From: Bacteroidota bacterium
GTDB taxonomy: Bacteria > Bacteroidota > Bacteroidia > Sphingobacteriales > Sphingobacteriaceae
Direction of reading: 5' to 3'
DNA length: 64,000 bases
NCBI GenBank assembly: GCA_026224775.1
Contig: JAMFRP010000033.1
Span: forward strand, 55,789-119,788
The notes below the pieces were generated by a model. That model did not search any database, was not told the DNA's origin, and worked only from the letters and a program-made list of their open reading frames with translations. Position numbers and translations under genes: made by a program. Positions 9,708 to 19,993 of the stretch are shown here, one piece after another; position 1 is the first letter of the stretch, and each line of letters opens with the position of its first letter.

Positions 9708-11081
9708 GTGAAAAAAATAGTTAACTACATAGGTATCATCATTCTTTTTATAGCTTTTACAGGTATTACCAGGGCTATGGCACAGGTTATACCGCCTGAT
9801 ATGATTAAGCGTGATACTAGCACCAAAGCCAATAATAATGACGACAGTGATGGCGACAACAACGCGAATGATATATCCACCAGCCTTTTAGCCGGTAATA
9901 AAACCGCGACTTTTGATAATGTCGCCAGATATACATACATCGTAAAAAATCCGACTAATAATGTACAAGTTGGCAGGGTAAGCTACCAGGTTTTTACCGA
10001 GACAGGCGTTAAACTAAGCCACCAAACCTTCGCGGTAACTATCGGCAAAAAAAGTTCGGGCAGCTATGATTTTGATATACCTGAAAGCAAAGCCGGTTTT
10101 TACAAGGTGAGCTTTATGGTGAATGTAACTGATTATGATGATACCACCCGCCGTGCATTTGGTATCAGGCCTGAAGAACTTAGGGCTAGCCACGACAAAC
10201 CTGCCGATTTTGACCAATTTTGGAAAGAAACAAAGATTGAGCTGGCCGAAGTAAAACCGGACTTTAAAGTTACCTACCTGCCTGATTCAACAAAAGATAA
10301 CCGCAAAGTGTATCTGTTCGAGATGAAATCCTTAGGCGGTTTAACCATTCGTGGTTATTTAACTGAGCCTAAGACTAATAATAAACACAAAAAATTTGCG
10401 GTATTACTTGGCTTACCGGGCTATCAGGTTGGCTTACCGCCAATGTATGGCACAGATGATGATTTAGCAATAATTACGCTTAACGTTCGTGGCCAGGGCA
10501 ACAGTCGGGATGTGATACATACCCAGCGCGATGAGTATATTTTTTACCATATAGAAGATAAATACAAATATGTAATGCGGGGCGTAATTATGGATTGTGT
10601 TCGCGCTATAGACTTCATCTGCTCACGCCCCGAACTTAATCATGATCGGATTTTGGTATCTGGTGGTAGTATGGGTGGGTTTTTAGCCATTGCAACCGCC
10701 GCGCTTGATAAACGTGTGGCCCTCTGCGCTGCACAAAACCCTATCCTAAGCGATGTTTATGACCTGACGGGTGCTGTAAACTGGCCCATTGATGATATTA
10801 ACCGATATATAAAAACCAAACCTGGTTTAACACTAGACAAGGTGCTGCAAAACCTAAACTATTTTGATACCAAGAACTTTGCATCGGAACTAAAATGCCC
10901 AACTTTGATAGGCATGGGTTTATTGGACCCTATTATACCGCCAAACAATGTGTATATTGATTATAATAACGTAACTGCAAAAAAGCACCTCATTATTTTT
11001 AGGGACTTAGGGCACGAGGTGGGGATAGCTTATAAAAACTACGAAGGCCGCTGGATGCGTGATACTTTTGGATTGTTTTAA
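9708..11081 (+). CDS. Secreted acetyl-xylan-esterase / cephalosporin-C-deacetylase-like (CE7/AXE1-like) alpha/beta hydrolase (GTG start)
   Basis: Signal peptide; 'ADFDQFWKETKIEL', 'VSGGSMGGFLA' nucleophile elbow, 'GLLDPIIPP', 'LGHEVG'. Confidence 0.75.
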   Translation: MKKIVNYIGIIILFIAFTGITRAMAQVIPPDMIKRDTSTKANNNDDSDGDNNANDISTSLLAGNKTATFDNVARYTYIVKNPTNNVQVGRVSYQVFTETGVKLSHQTFAVTIGKKSSGSYDFDIPESKAGFYKVSFMVNVTDYDDTTRRAFGIRPEELRASHDKPADFDQFWKETKIELAEVKPDFKVTYLPDSTKDNRKVYLFEMKSLGGLTIRGYLTEPKTNNKHKKFAVLLGLPGYQVGLPPMYGTDDDLAIITLNVRGQGNSRDVIHTQRDEYIFYHIEDKYKYVMRGVIMDCVRAIDFICSRPELNHDRILVSGGSMGGFLAIATAALDKRVALCAAQNPILSDVYDLTGAVNWPIDDINRYIKTKPGLTLDKVLQNLNYFDTKNFASELKCPTLIGMGLLDPIIPPNNVYIDYNNVTAKKHLIIFRDLGHEVGIAYKNYEGRWMRDTFGLF

Positions 11082-11136
11082 ACGATGATAATGACGAAAC
11101 AAAAACACAACGTATAACGATCACATAACCAATGAT

Positions 11137-11997
11137 ATGATATTTACAAAATACTTAAGATATATAATAATTATTGCCCTGGTAACCGTATTTGCGCAAA
11201 GTGAGTCGTATGCGGGCGGCTTTCCCATAAGGCCGGGAAGGCTGATACTTTCGCCATCAGTAAACTATTTTTTCGCTAGTAAACAATGGGACTCTACCGG
11301 GGTGAAAAAGCCCTTTGCTAATGATGGCAAGTTCACCTCTATTAGCATATCACTTTATGCGGAATATGGTATATCCAGAAGGTTTGCCGCGGTGGCTTTA
11401 GTACCTTATGTGATCAATGATTTTAAACAGACCGGTTACGATCAAAAGTATTCCGGCCTAACAGATGCGGAGACAGGTATAAAGTATTATCTGGCAAATA
11501 TTAATTATATCTATTACTTTTCGTTACAAGGTACAGCCATTACCCCAATGTATCGTAACCCTACAAACGGCGGCCCGTTATTAGGTTATGGTGAAGAAGG
11601 CGCTGAGCTTAAACTGTCTTTTGCAGGTAGCGGTAACCTGTTTGACAGAAGTTATTATTTTAATGTTGAAAACGGTGTAAGGCAATACTTTGGAACTGAC
11701 GGACCAATACAGGATCGTTACAACGCTACATTCGGCATTACACTCGACAGGAAATTCAAGGAGCAGATATCCGCGTCATTCGGCGGATTTTATACGGTGA
11801 GTAATTTTAAACAGTTTAATGAGCTAAACCCAACACTTACCAAAAACTTTGCCTTTAAGCAGGTATCTGTTAGCTATGGTCATGCGTTTAGTCATGAGCT
11901 GTCGCTATTCTTATCAGGCGGACAGTTTCTTACAGGGAGAAACACCGGTGATGGCACCAGTGCTTCATTATCTTTTGTATATAGGATTGGAAATTAA
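11137..11997 (+). CDS. Outer-membrane beta-barrel / porin-like hypothetical protein
   Basis: Signal peptide 'YIIIIALVTVFAQSESYAG'; beta-barrel pattern; ends in aromatic-rich C-terminal strand. Confidence 0.6.
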   Translation: MIFTKYLRYIIIIALVTVFAQSESYAGGFPIRPGRLILSPSVNYFFASKQWDSTGVKKPFANDGKFTSISISLYAEYGISRRFAAVALVPYVINDFKQTGYDQKYSGLTDAETGIKYYLANINYIYYFSLQGTAITPMYRNPTNGGPLLGYGEEGAELKLSFAGSGNLFDRSYYFNVENGVRQYFGTDGPIQDRYNATFGITLDRKFKEQISASFGGFYTVSNFKQFNELNPTLTKNFAFKQVSVSYGHAFSHELSLFLSGGQFLTGRNTGDGTSASLSFVYRIGN

Positions 11998-12013
11998 AAA
12001 TGGAACGAAGAAA

Positions 12014-12208
12014 TTATTCCTTTATCCATTTAAAAACCGAGGTAAAAACAATAATAGTAGCGATACCTAAAATCACGTCAGCAATTTCTGAGCTGTAACG
12101 GAAATCAGCAAAACGCAGGTAAATACCCACCAGGCCTATAACAACTGCTACAATAATGGTTGCAACATATGGTAATGATTTATCTTCGCTTTCGTCGATT
12201 AAGTTCAT
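12014..12208 (-). CDS. Small two-TM hypothetical membrane protein
   Basis: 64-aa ORF with two clear TM segments, immediately downstream of glmM on the same strand. Confidence 0.55.
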   Translation of the reverse strand: MNLIDESEDKSLPYVATIIVAVVIGLVGIYLRFADFRYSSEIADVILGIATIIVFTSVFKWIKE

Positions 12209-12297
12209 GTTATTTTTATTAAGTGAACAAAAATATAAATGTTTAACGTAAATGTCTAATCTCTATTAAAAGAAATTAGACATTATACCATCAGCCC

Positions 12298-13683
12298 TTA
12301 AGCTGCGATTATACTTTTTATATCGGCGATAATTTTTTCCGCCAGTTTACCGGCATTTTCCAGCGATTCCGCCTCAGCATATATCCTGATCACCGGCTCA
12401 GTATTCGATTTACGCAGGTGCACCCATTGTTTATCAAATTCAATTTTTAAACCATCGATAGTACTGTAAGGCTGATGCTGATATTTCAGTTCCATCTTTT
12501 TTAACAGACCATCAATATCCATTTCCTCCGTAAGGGTAATTTTGTTTTTCGAGATGTAGTATGCAGGGTAGCTTGCTCTTAATGCCGATACCGTTTTACC
12601 GGTTTTAGCCAGATGCGTTAAAAATAACGCTATACCAACCAAAGCATCCCGACCGTAATGCAACTCTGGATAAATGATACCGCCGTTACCTTCGCCACCT
12701 ATTACCGCGTCGGTTTCCTTCATTTTAGTTACCACGTTCACCTCACCAACTGCGGATGCATTGTAAACGCCGCCATTCAGTTCGGTAACATCACGCAATG
12801 CGCGAGTTGATGACAGGTTTGATACCGTATTTCCCGGATTATGCTGCAAAATATAATCGGCAACGGTTACCAGCGTATATTCTTCGCCAAACATAGCGCC
12901 ATTCTCATCAACAAAACAAAGGCGATCAACATCGGGGTCAACAGCAATACCCAAATTAGCTTTGGTTTCAATTACTTTACTTGACAACACTACCAGGTTT
13001 TCAGGAAGCGGTTCAGGGTCATGCGGGAACTGACCATTTGGTGTGCAGAATAATTCTTCTATTTGTGTTACGCCTAATTGCTTCAGCAAAGCAGGTAAAA
13101 ATATACCGCCTGATGAGTTCACGCAATCAATAACCACCTTAAAATTAGCTTTTGTAATAACCTCAACGTCAACCAATGGCAAAGCCAATATTTTGTTGAT
13201 GTGTTTTTGCAGATAACTGTCATCAGTAGTTACTTTACCAATGTTATCTACCTCAGCAAAATCAAGATCACTATCTTCAGCTATAGCTAAAACAGCTTGT
13301 CCTTCAACATCATTTATAAATTCGCCATGTGAGTTTAATAATTTCAGCGCGTTCCACTGTTTAGGATTATGACTTGCCGTGATGATAATACCACCGCCTG
13401 CTTTTTCATCAGGCACGGCAACTTCAACCGTTGGCGTTGTCGACAAGCCAATGTCAACCACATCAATACCAATGCCCATCAACGTACCCACAACAAGGTT
13501 TTTAACCATCTCGCCCGAGATGCGTGCATCGCGACCGATAACCACTTTATTAATACCGGTGGTTTGCAATACCCAGCGGCCATAAGCAGCCGTGTATTTA
13601 ACAATATCATTCGGAGTAAGGCCATTGCCGGGCTTACCACCTATAGTTCCCCTAATGCCGGAGATTGATTTAATTAAGGTCAT
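12298..13683 (-). CDS. glmM: Phosphoglucosamine mutase / phosphohexomutase family
   Basis: 'SISGIRGTIGGKPGNGLTP', 'GGIIITASHNPKQWNALK' phosphoserine loop, 'DPDVDRLCFVDENG', 'GGEGNGG'. Confidence 0.9.
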   Translation of the reverse strand: MTLIKSISGIRGTIGGKPGNGLTPNDIVKYTAAYGRWVLQTTGINKVVIGRDARISGEMVKNLVVGTLMGIGIDVVDIGLSTTPTVEVAVPDEKAGGGIIITASHNPKQWNALKLLNSHGEFINDVEGQAVLAIAEDSDLDFAEVDNIGKVTTDDSYLQKHINKILALPLVDVEVITKANFKVVIDCVNSSGGIFLPALLKQLGVTQIEELFCTPNGQFPHDPEPLPENLVVLSSKVIETKANLGIAVDPDVDRLCFVDENGAMFGEEYTLVTVADYILQHNPGNTVSNLSSTRALRDVTELNGGVYNASAVGEVNVVTKMKETDAVIGGEGNGGIIYPELHYGRDALVGIALFLTHLAKTGKTVSALRASYPAYYISKNKITLTEEMDIDGLLKKMELKYQHQPYSTIDGLKIEFDKQWVHLRKSNTEPVIRIYAEAESLENAGKLAEKIIADIKSIIAA

Positions 13684-13695
13684 GATAGTTTTTTA

Positions 13696-15615
13696 TTAGA
13701 ACTTCCACTTCACAAATGCTTCCATGGCTTCATATTCTGCCAAACCAAGCTGGTTATATGTTCTTGCTGTTTCGCTGGTACGGTCTTCGGCACGTACCCA
13801 AAACTCGCGGGCATCATCACCCGGGAAAACCGGCCTGTCCTTTTGCGACTGGTGTTTAAAGATAGCCAAACGTTTACGCTCCACCTCTTCAGGTGATAAT
13901 GGTACGCACATTTCTATCTCATGGGTTTCAAACTCAAACCAGGCGCCACGGTATAGCCATAACCAGCAATCTTTAACCCACTCCTCGGTTTTCCCCAGAC
14001 GTTTTAAAGCTTCCAGAATAATATTGAAGCAAGTTTCATGGGTACCGTGTGGGTCGGCAAAATCGCCTGCTGCATAAACCTGTTGTGGTTTTACTTGTTG
14101 TAACAAAGCCATGGTTTGCTGAATGTCGTCCTCATAAGAAACATTTTTGCTCACCTTCCTCCTGTCGTAAAAAGGTAGGTTTTGGAAATGGATATGATCA
14201 TCATCCAATCCAACAAAACGTGCACCTGCAATGGCTTCACCTTTACGAATTAAACCTTTAATGGTTTGCAATTCTTCAGGGTCGGTTTGGTTGGGTTGTT
14301 TTGTGCTGATGAATGAACGGGTAGCTTCGTATAATTTCTCAATATCACTACAATTCACATTTTGCGATTTGGCGAAATCAAGCGAAAATTCAATATATCT
14401 TAACGCATCATCATCCCAAACGGCAGTATTACCTGATGTTTGATAAGCTACATGCACATCATGCCCCTGGTCTGCTAAACGAATAAAAGTACCCCCCATA
14501 GATATTACATCATCATCCGGATGCGGTGAGAACACGATCACACGCTTTTTGGCAGGATTTGCACGTTCCGGGCGCTGGCTGTCATCCGCATTTGGTTTAC
14601 CACCCGGCCAGCCGGTTATGGTATGCTGCAGCTTATTAAATATGTGTATGTTGATATTATAAACCGGGCCTTTTTCCGTAGCCAGTTGGGCCATGCCGTG
14701 GTTATTATAGTCATCCTCGGTTAGCTTTAAAATCGGTTTGTTTAATGTTTTAGATAGCCAGATAACTGCTTTTTTAATCATCTGCTCGTTCCAAACACAA
14801 TCCTTCACTAACCATGGCGTATTAAAACGGGTTAGTTCTGATGCTGCATCGGTATCAACAATAAATTCAACGTGATCGGATAATTGTAAATAGGTAGCAG
14901 GTACGTCAGCAGATATTTCACCTTCAACAGCTTTTTTCAATATCGGTGCTTTTTTCGCACTCCAGGCCATCAGGATAATTTCTCGGGCTTTGAAAATGGT
15001 GCCAATACCCATAGTGATGGCTTTGGTTGGCACATTGGCTTTCCCACCAAAATCATGCGCAGCATCGCTACGAGTTAATTCATCCAGTGATATTAAACGT
15101 GTACCTGAATTTGGCGCGGAGCCCGGCTCGTTAAAACCGATGTGACCCGTACGACCGATACCCAATATTTGTATATCCAAACCACCTAATGCAGAGATCT
15201 TTTGCTCATAAGCCAGGCAAAAAGCGGCAATATCTTCCTGTTTTAATGTGCCATCGGGTATATTTACATTATTTAGATCGATGTCCACATGACCAAATAA
15301 ATGCTCTTTCATAAAAGCATTATAGCTTTGGGCCGCGGTTGGCTCCATTGGATAATATTCGTCGAGATTAAAAGTAATTACATTTTTAAAGCTCAAGCCG
15401 TCCTCTTTATGCAGGCGAACCAATTCGCTGTACACTGCAATGGGGGTTACACCTGTAGCAAGACCTAAAACGGCATTTTCACCTTTGGCCGCCTTTTTTT
15501 TAATTACTTCGGCTATACGTTTTGCAACTGTTTTTGATGCGGTAAGCTTGTCGGGATATACCGTTACCGGTAGTTTTTCAAATCTTGTTTCTTCTAAAAG
15601 ATTTAAACGTGGCAT
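13696..15615 (-). CDS. nagB: Glucosamine-6-phosphate deaminase-like protein fused to a C-terminal LmbE/PIG-L deacetylase-like domain
   Basis: N-term 'AVLGLATGVTPIAVYSEL', 'NVITFNLDEYYPM', 'GIGRTGHIGFNEPGS' (NagB); C-term 'VIVFSPHPDDDVISMGGTF' and 'GDFADPHGTHETCFNIILEALK' (LmbE/PIG-L). Confidence 0.9.
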   Translation of the reverse strand: MPRLNLLEETRFEKLPVTVYPDKLTASKTVAKRIAEVIKKKAAKGENAVLGLATGVTPIAVYSELVRLHKEDGLSFKNVITFNLDEYYPMEPTAAQSYNAFMKEHLFGHVDIDLNNVNIPDGTLKQEDIAAFCLAYEQKISALGGLDIQILGIGRTGHIGFNEPGSAPNSGTRLISLDELTRSDAAHDFGGKANVPTKAITMGIGTIFKAREIILMAWSAKKAPILKKAVEGEISADVPATYLQLSDHVEFIVDTDAASELTRFNTPWLVKDCVWNEQMIKKAVIWLSKTLNKPILKLTEDDYNNHGMAQLATEKGPVYNINIHIFNKLQHTITGWPGGKPNADDSQRPERANPAKKRVIVFSPHPDDDVISMGGTFIRLADQGHDVHVAYQTSGNTAVWDDDALRYIEFSLDFAKSQNVNCSDIEKLYEATRSFISTKQPNQTDPEELQTIKGLIRKGEAIAGARFVGLDDDHIHFQNLPFYDRRKVSKNVSYEDDIQQTMALLQQVKPQQVYAAGDFADPHGTHETCFNIILEALKRLGKTEEWVKDCWLWLYRGAWFEFETHEIEMCVPLSPEEVERKRLAIFKHQSQKDRPVFPGDDAREFWVRAEDRTSETARTYNQLGLAEYEAMEAFVKWKF

Positions 15616-15658
15616 ATGTATTTAGTATTTGGGTATGACGTATCTTCACTCAGGCATT

Positions 15659-16804
15659 CTATTTTATCGCCGGGATTTCTGCTCCGGCCTCTACATTCTT
15701 CCATTCAGTTTGCACAACGCTTTCCAGTTCTTTCCTGTTAAATTCGAGCATTTTAAACAGCTGCATTTGCGCATGGGTACGTTGCAAATTATGTTCGGCG
15801 AAATGTGTCTTATAATACACATCACCCTCCAGATAATCAGTTAAAAACCTGATGGATTGCATATATGGTAACAGTAACACACCCATTATCAGCGATTTTA
15901 ATTCCGCTTCGGTAAGGAATGATTTGGTTTGGCTCAGGTATCCTTTAGTAAACTCAGCGAACAAAGGAATATTCAATTGAATCGCATTTAAATCAGCCTC
16001 ATCCTCCACAGCGGTATTGATGATGGTACGGATGGCATCGCCAAAATCAAAAGCTACATAGCCTGGCATTACGGTATCCAAATCAATAACGCATTGGATA
16101 TTATTATCCTTATCCAACAGGATATTATTGAACTTAGTATCGTTATGGGTGATGCGTATTGGCAATATACCCGCCCTTCCCATTTTAGGGATCTCATTCA
16201 TGGCGACAGCCCAGCTATTCAGAAAATCAACTTCTGCTTTTACTTTTTCTAATCTGCCTGCAACGTTCTTTTTGATTGCATTCTTAAAATCATGTAGACG
16301 CTTTTCAATATTCAGGAAATCAGGAATCGTATCGATCAAAACCTTCGGATCGAGATCCGATAATAAATACTGGAACCTGCCAAAGGCTACCCCACCCTGA
16401 TGAGCTTGTTGTTCAGTCGTAACCAGATCATAGCTTTTAGTATCTTCTAAAAAACAGGTCATACGCCAGTAGTTATCCTGCTCGTCTTTATAGTAATATT
16501 TGCCTGCTTTTGTTGGGATAAGCGTTAAAACCTCTTTATCGGGGTTACCGCCTGCTTTACCTATTTTTTGTTTCAGATGGTTTACAACAAACAGCATGTT
16601 GTTCATTAAACCATCGATATTTTTAAACACAAAACTGTTTATTTTTTGCAACAGGTAGCCCGGATGGACCCCTGTTTTGCTTTTAACCAGGTATGTATCA
16701 TTAATATGTCCCGATCCGAAATTTGAAATTTCGAAATCCTCACCTTCCGTATTAAAATGTGCAATGATGTCGGTAAAATTATAAGGCATTGCGTTGCTAT
16801 TCAT
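15659..16804 (-). CDS. Aminoglycoside-phosphotransferase-fold kinase, candidate N-acetylhexosamine kinase (NahK-like)
   Basis: 'GSGHINDTYLV' nucleotide loop, 'ITHNDTKFNNILLD' catalytic loop, 'CVIDLDTVMPGYVAFDFGDAIR' DxD motif; upstream of NagB/GlmM. Confidence 0.75.
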   Translation of the reverse strand: MNSNAMPYNFTDIIAHFNTEGEDFEISNFGSGHINDTYLVKSKTGVHPGYLLQKINSFVFKNIDGLMNNMLFVVNHLKQKIGKAGGNPDKEVLTLIPTKAGKYYYKDEQDNYWRMTCFLEDTKSYDLVTTEQQAHQGGVAFGRFQYLLSDLDPKVLIDTIPDFLNIEKRLHDFKNAIKKNVAGRLEKVKAEVDFLNSWAVAMNEIPKMGRAGILPIRITHNDTKFNNILLDKDNNIQCVIDLDTVMPGYVAFDFGDAIRTIINTAVEDEADLNAIQLNIPLFAEFTKGYLSQTKSFLTEAELKSLIMGVLLLPYMQSIRFLTDYLEGDVYYKTHFAEHNLQRTHAQMQLFKMLEFNRKELESVVQTEWKNVEAGAEIPAIK

Positions 16805-16859
16805 ATATGTTATGTAACCTGGTGTATTCTTGTTTTTGTGTTAATTAAAATATACTGTA

Positions 16860-16892
16860 CAAATATAATACATTTTGCGTGTCCGTGCACAC
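16860..16892 (-). promoter_or_regulatory. Putative promoter -7 box (TATATTTG on minus) plus operator-like motif TTGCGTGTCCGTGCACAC
   Basis: CAAATATA at 16860-16867; motif at 16875-16892 shared with the susC upstream region. Confidence 0.55.
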
Positions 16893-16945
16893 ATTTTATA
16901 AATTAACACACATTTTTTATTTATCCTTTTTTATTTTATTTGTAA

Positions 16946-18952
16946 CTACCTAGCGTCCATGACTTTTACTTCAAATGGAGCTAATTTAACTACAAAGGTT
17001 TCGCTATTATAAAATGGTGTTTTTGCATTTGTTTTTGCATCATAAAAACAGTAATTAGCGCTATAACCGGTAGGTATATCTAACATCTGCCTTACATGCA
17101 CTGTAAATGTTTTTGTGTGCGATGTTGGGTTACGCAAACTCAACACGCCTTTTTTATCAGCCCAACCCGCATAGCCATAAACTTCACCTTTCAACGGGTT
17201 ACCGCCGACCCAGTGGGTATCGGCTAATTGTTTAGCGTGTGCTTTTGACCAGTTTGATGCATCGCGAATGCAATCCCAATCGACTGAATTTAATTTATGG
17301 GGATCGACATACAATTCCTGCAAGCTTGTTCCGCTTCCAAAGAATGCCCATATCTCATCACTGATGTCCTTGTTATCCATCTCCAGTGTGCCAGGCAAGC
17401 CACGATCGGCAATACAAATACCGTGGTACATTACCGAGTTTAGAGGATATAGCGGCGCACGTTTTACAATATTTTCATATGCCTGCCCATCTTTGTAGGT
17501 GATCCATTGCTGGCGTTTCGGGCCTTCGCCGCCTAAACCGGTATCATCACCTGCACGCCAGATGGCATCACCATATTTTAACCAGTAAACTGATGGCCAT
17601 GTACCAACGGTTAAACTCAGGTATAAATCAGGTTTATCGGTGCGTAACTCGGTTATCAGTTTTAAAAAGGCTTCTATATCTTTTTGATAAGTGATACTAG
17701 CACCACTCGCGCCGTTACCTGCACCTACCCCATCAAACTTAAATATGCTGATGTTATAATCCTTGATAAACGATGTAGTCACGCCCCTGAAACGTTTATA
17801 ATAATTTGACCCTGTTAATGAGAACCCGTTTTCGTTAGTTTCAAAAGGCGGTGTTTGTTTTGCACCGTAAGCGAGGCGTTGTTTTTTGTGCTCATCGTAA
17901 CCTCCCCAAGGCGAGATCCACACCCCAAGGGTTGAATTGGCCCCCTTAGCTGCTTTAGCTATTTTTGTAAACCCATTAGGAAAACCTGAATTAAATTGCC
18001 ACAAGGTTTTAGTATCATCCCAACCATCATCAAACAAAAAAGCTTTCAGTTTTACATGGCGTTTGTCTATCAAGCTGTCCTTAAATACTTTTATGCGATC
18101 AAGACAAACAGAATCGTTTAATTTACTGTCATCCCAGGAGATATCGAACCATGAGTTATAATGCAAAAACTGGCGATAAGGCACCGCTCTTTCGCGCTCA
18201 GTATAATACAGAAAACCACGGCGCAGTTGACCCACAGGCGTAGTACCCCAAACCGATGAAATAGTTAGCGGCGCTGAGTTATAAACCGGGTTTAAACGTG
18301 GCAGGTAAATAGACACACTGCTTTTGTTAGTCAATGTCTGGCTCATAGGATGTTCCAGCGAGAAGAACATATTGTTGTGTACCAATGGTGAGCCATCAAC
18401 TGTACCTTCTTTTTTTATGCCGATTGATGAGGGTAATTGTACCAGCGTAATTTTAGAGATTTTAACCGAATCAGCGGCGCTAAAAGTAAATACCTGACGG
18501 ACATAGTTACCCTCGTTTAACAAGCTCGCTTCCCAATGAACTTTTAGTCCAAGTTTAGCATCTTCCAGATCAGCACTTAGTTTTTTGCCGGATAGTTTGT
18601 CGGCGTATTTGAGTGCGTTTTCATCTCCGGTTATATCTGATGTAGTCGCTAAACCTACCACGGTAAATTCATTTGATGTGATGACTTTATCGCCAACCAA
18701 CAATGAAAATAAAGCGCTTTTCCCAATGGCTAAATGCTCATTAGTTTGCTTGTCGCTAAAACCGGCAATAGTCAATTTATCCCCATTAGTGGCAAAGCTC
18801 ATAGCAAGTGCCGTATTTTCAAAAGTTATGGTTTTGCCTACTTTTTTGATTGACGCAAGGCCGGGTTTATTGCCCGGGTAACCAACCTGGGCAATAGAAC
18901 AATTTAACCCGGCAATCAACCAAATCAAAAACAAAAAAAGTTTCTTATACAT
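16946..18952 (-). CDS. Secreted glycoside hydrolase, GH36/clan GH-D-like (alpha-galactosidase/alpha-HexNAcase candidate)
   Basis: Signal peptide; 'LKAFLFDDGWDDTKTLWQFNSGFPNGF', 'LGVWISPWGGYDEHK', 'ISIFKFDGVG', 'IWRAGDDTG'. Confidence 0.65.
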   Translation of the reverse strand: MYKKLFLFLIWLIAGLNCSIAQVGYPGNKPGLASIKKVGKTITFENTALAMSFATNGDKLTIAGFSDKQTNEHLAIGKSALFSLLVGDKVITSNEFTVVGLATTSDITGDENALKYADKLSGKKLSADLEDAKLGLKVHWEASLLNEGNYVRQVFTFSAADSVKISKITLVQLPSSIGIKKEGTVDGSPLVHNNMFFSLEHPMSQTLTNKSSVSIYLPRLNPVYNSAPLTISSVWGTTPVGQLRRGFLYYTERERAVPYRQFLHYNSWFDISWDDSKLNDSVCLDRIKVFKDSLIDKRHVKLKAFLFDDGWDDTKTLWQFNSGFPNGFTKIAKAAKGANSTLGVWISPWGGYDEHKKQRLAYGAKQTPPFETNENGFSLTGSNYYKRFRGVTTSFIKDYNISIFKFDGVGAGNGASGASITYQKDIEAFLKLITELRTDKPDLYLSLTVGTWPSVYWLKYGDAIWRAGDDTGLGGEGPKRQQWITYKDGQAYENIVKRAPLYPLNSVMYHGICIADRGLPGTLEMDNKDISDEIWAFFGSGTSLQELYVDPHKLNSVDWDCIRDASNWSKAHAKQLADTHWVGGNPLKGEVYGYAGWADKKGVLSLRNPTSHTKTFTVHVRQMLDIPTGYSANYCFYDAKTNAKTPFYNSETFVVKLAPFEVKVMDAR

Positions 18953-18962
18953 GTTATTAGCT

Positions 18963-19988
18963 TTAAAAAGGATTGTTATTAATATATTTTTCCCATGCCC
19001 ATGCCGATGACAACATACTGGTTAAATCGTTTTCGGCTTTCCAGTTTAATTCTTTTTCAGCTAGGCTCACATCGCCCCAAATTTTCACAATATCCCCATC
19101 GCGCGGCGGACCAATACGATAGTTCAATTGCTTACCGGTAACTTTTTCAAAGGTGTGGATCAACTCCAGTACAGAATAGCCATTCCCTGTACCCACATTA
19201 AACACTTCATAAGCAGCTGCCATTTGTTTGGCTTCCATGCGTTTTATGGCAGCAACATGTGCCTTAGCCAAATCAACCACATGGATAAAATCACGGATGC
19301 AGCTGCCATCAGGCGTATCAAACTTATCACCAAAAACGGTTAACTGTTCGCGCTTACCAATAGCTGTTTGGGTGATGAATGGCACCAGGTTTTGTGGTAC
19401 ACCGTTTGGCAACTCGCCTATTAAGGCTGATTGATGCGCGCCTACCGGATTAAAATATCTTAAGGCAATCACTTTTAGATCATCGGTTGCATTGGCTGTT
19501 TCTTTTAGGATCTCCTCGCCTATTTGCTTGGTGTTGCCATAAGGCGATTCTGCTTTTTTTATTTCCGCTTGTTCCGTAACAGGTAACGTATCTGGTTCCC
19601 CATAAACAGTGCATGATGAGGAGAATACAAAATTCACTGCGCTGCCCGCCAATGAGTTTAGCAAATTAACCAGCGTTGATATATTGTTATCATAATACAA
19701 TAGCGGATTTTTAACCGATTCGCTTACCGATTTTGAGGCGGCGAAATGTATTACGCCGCTTATATCAGTATGCTTTTTTAAAAATTCAATTATCGACGAT
19801 TTATCACGTAGATCGAGCTTTACAAAAGCAGGTTTTTTACCAGTGATGATCTCAATCTGTGTGAGTATCTTAATATCAGAGTTGGATAAATTATCTATTA
19901 TAACAACCTCGTAGCCGTTATTTTGCAATTCAACCACCGTATGTGCACCTATGTAGCCCGTGCCTCCTGTAACCAATATCTTTCCCAT
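18963..19988 (-). CDS. galE: UDP-glucose/UDP-HexNAc 4-epimerase
   Basis: 'ILVTGGTGYIGAHTVVEL', 'VIHFAASKSVSESV', 'SPYGNTKQIGEEIL', 'VFGDKFDTPDGSCIRDFIHVVDLAKAH'. Confidence 0.94.
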   Translation of the reverse strand: MGKILVTGGTGYIGAHTVVELQNNGYEVVIIDNLSNSDIKILTQIEIITGKKPAFVKLDLRDKSSIIEFLKKHTDISGVIHFAASKSVSESVKNPLLYYDNNISTLVNLLNSLAGSAVNFVFSSSCTVYGEPDTLPVTEQAEIKKAESPYGNTKQIGEEILKETANATDDLKVIALRYFNPVGAHQSALIGELPNGVPQNLVPFITQTAIGKREQLTVFGDKFDTPDGSCIRDFIHVVDLAKAHVAAIKRMEAKQMAAAYEVFNVGTGNGYSVLELIHTFEKVTGKQLNYRIGPPRDGDIVKIWGDVSLAEKELNWKAENDLTSMLSSAWAWEKYINNNPF

Positions 19989-19993
19989 TATTA

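Noticed and set aside
11849-12070. 73-aa plus-strand ORF
   Set aside because: Alternate frame of the barrel protein's C-terminus overlapping the small membrane protein on the other strand.
13369-13668. 99-aa and 68-aa plus-strand ORFs
   Set aside because: Antisense shadows of glmM in two frames.
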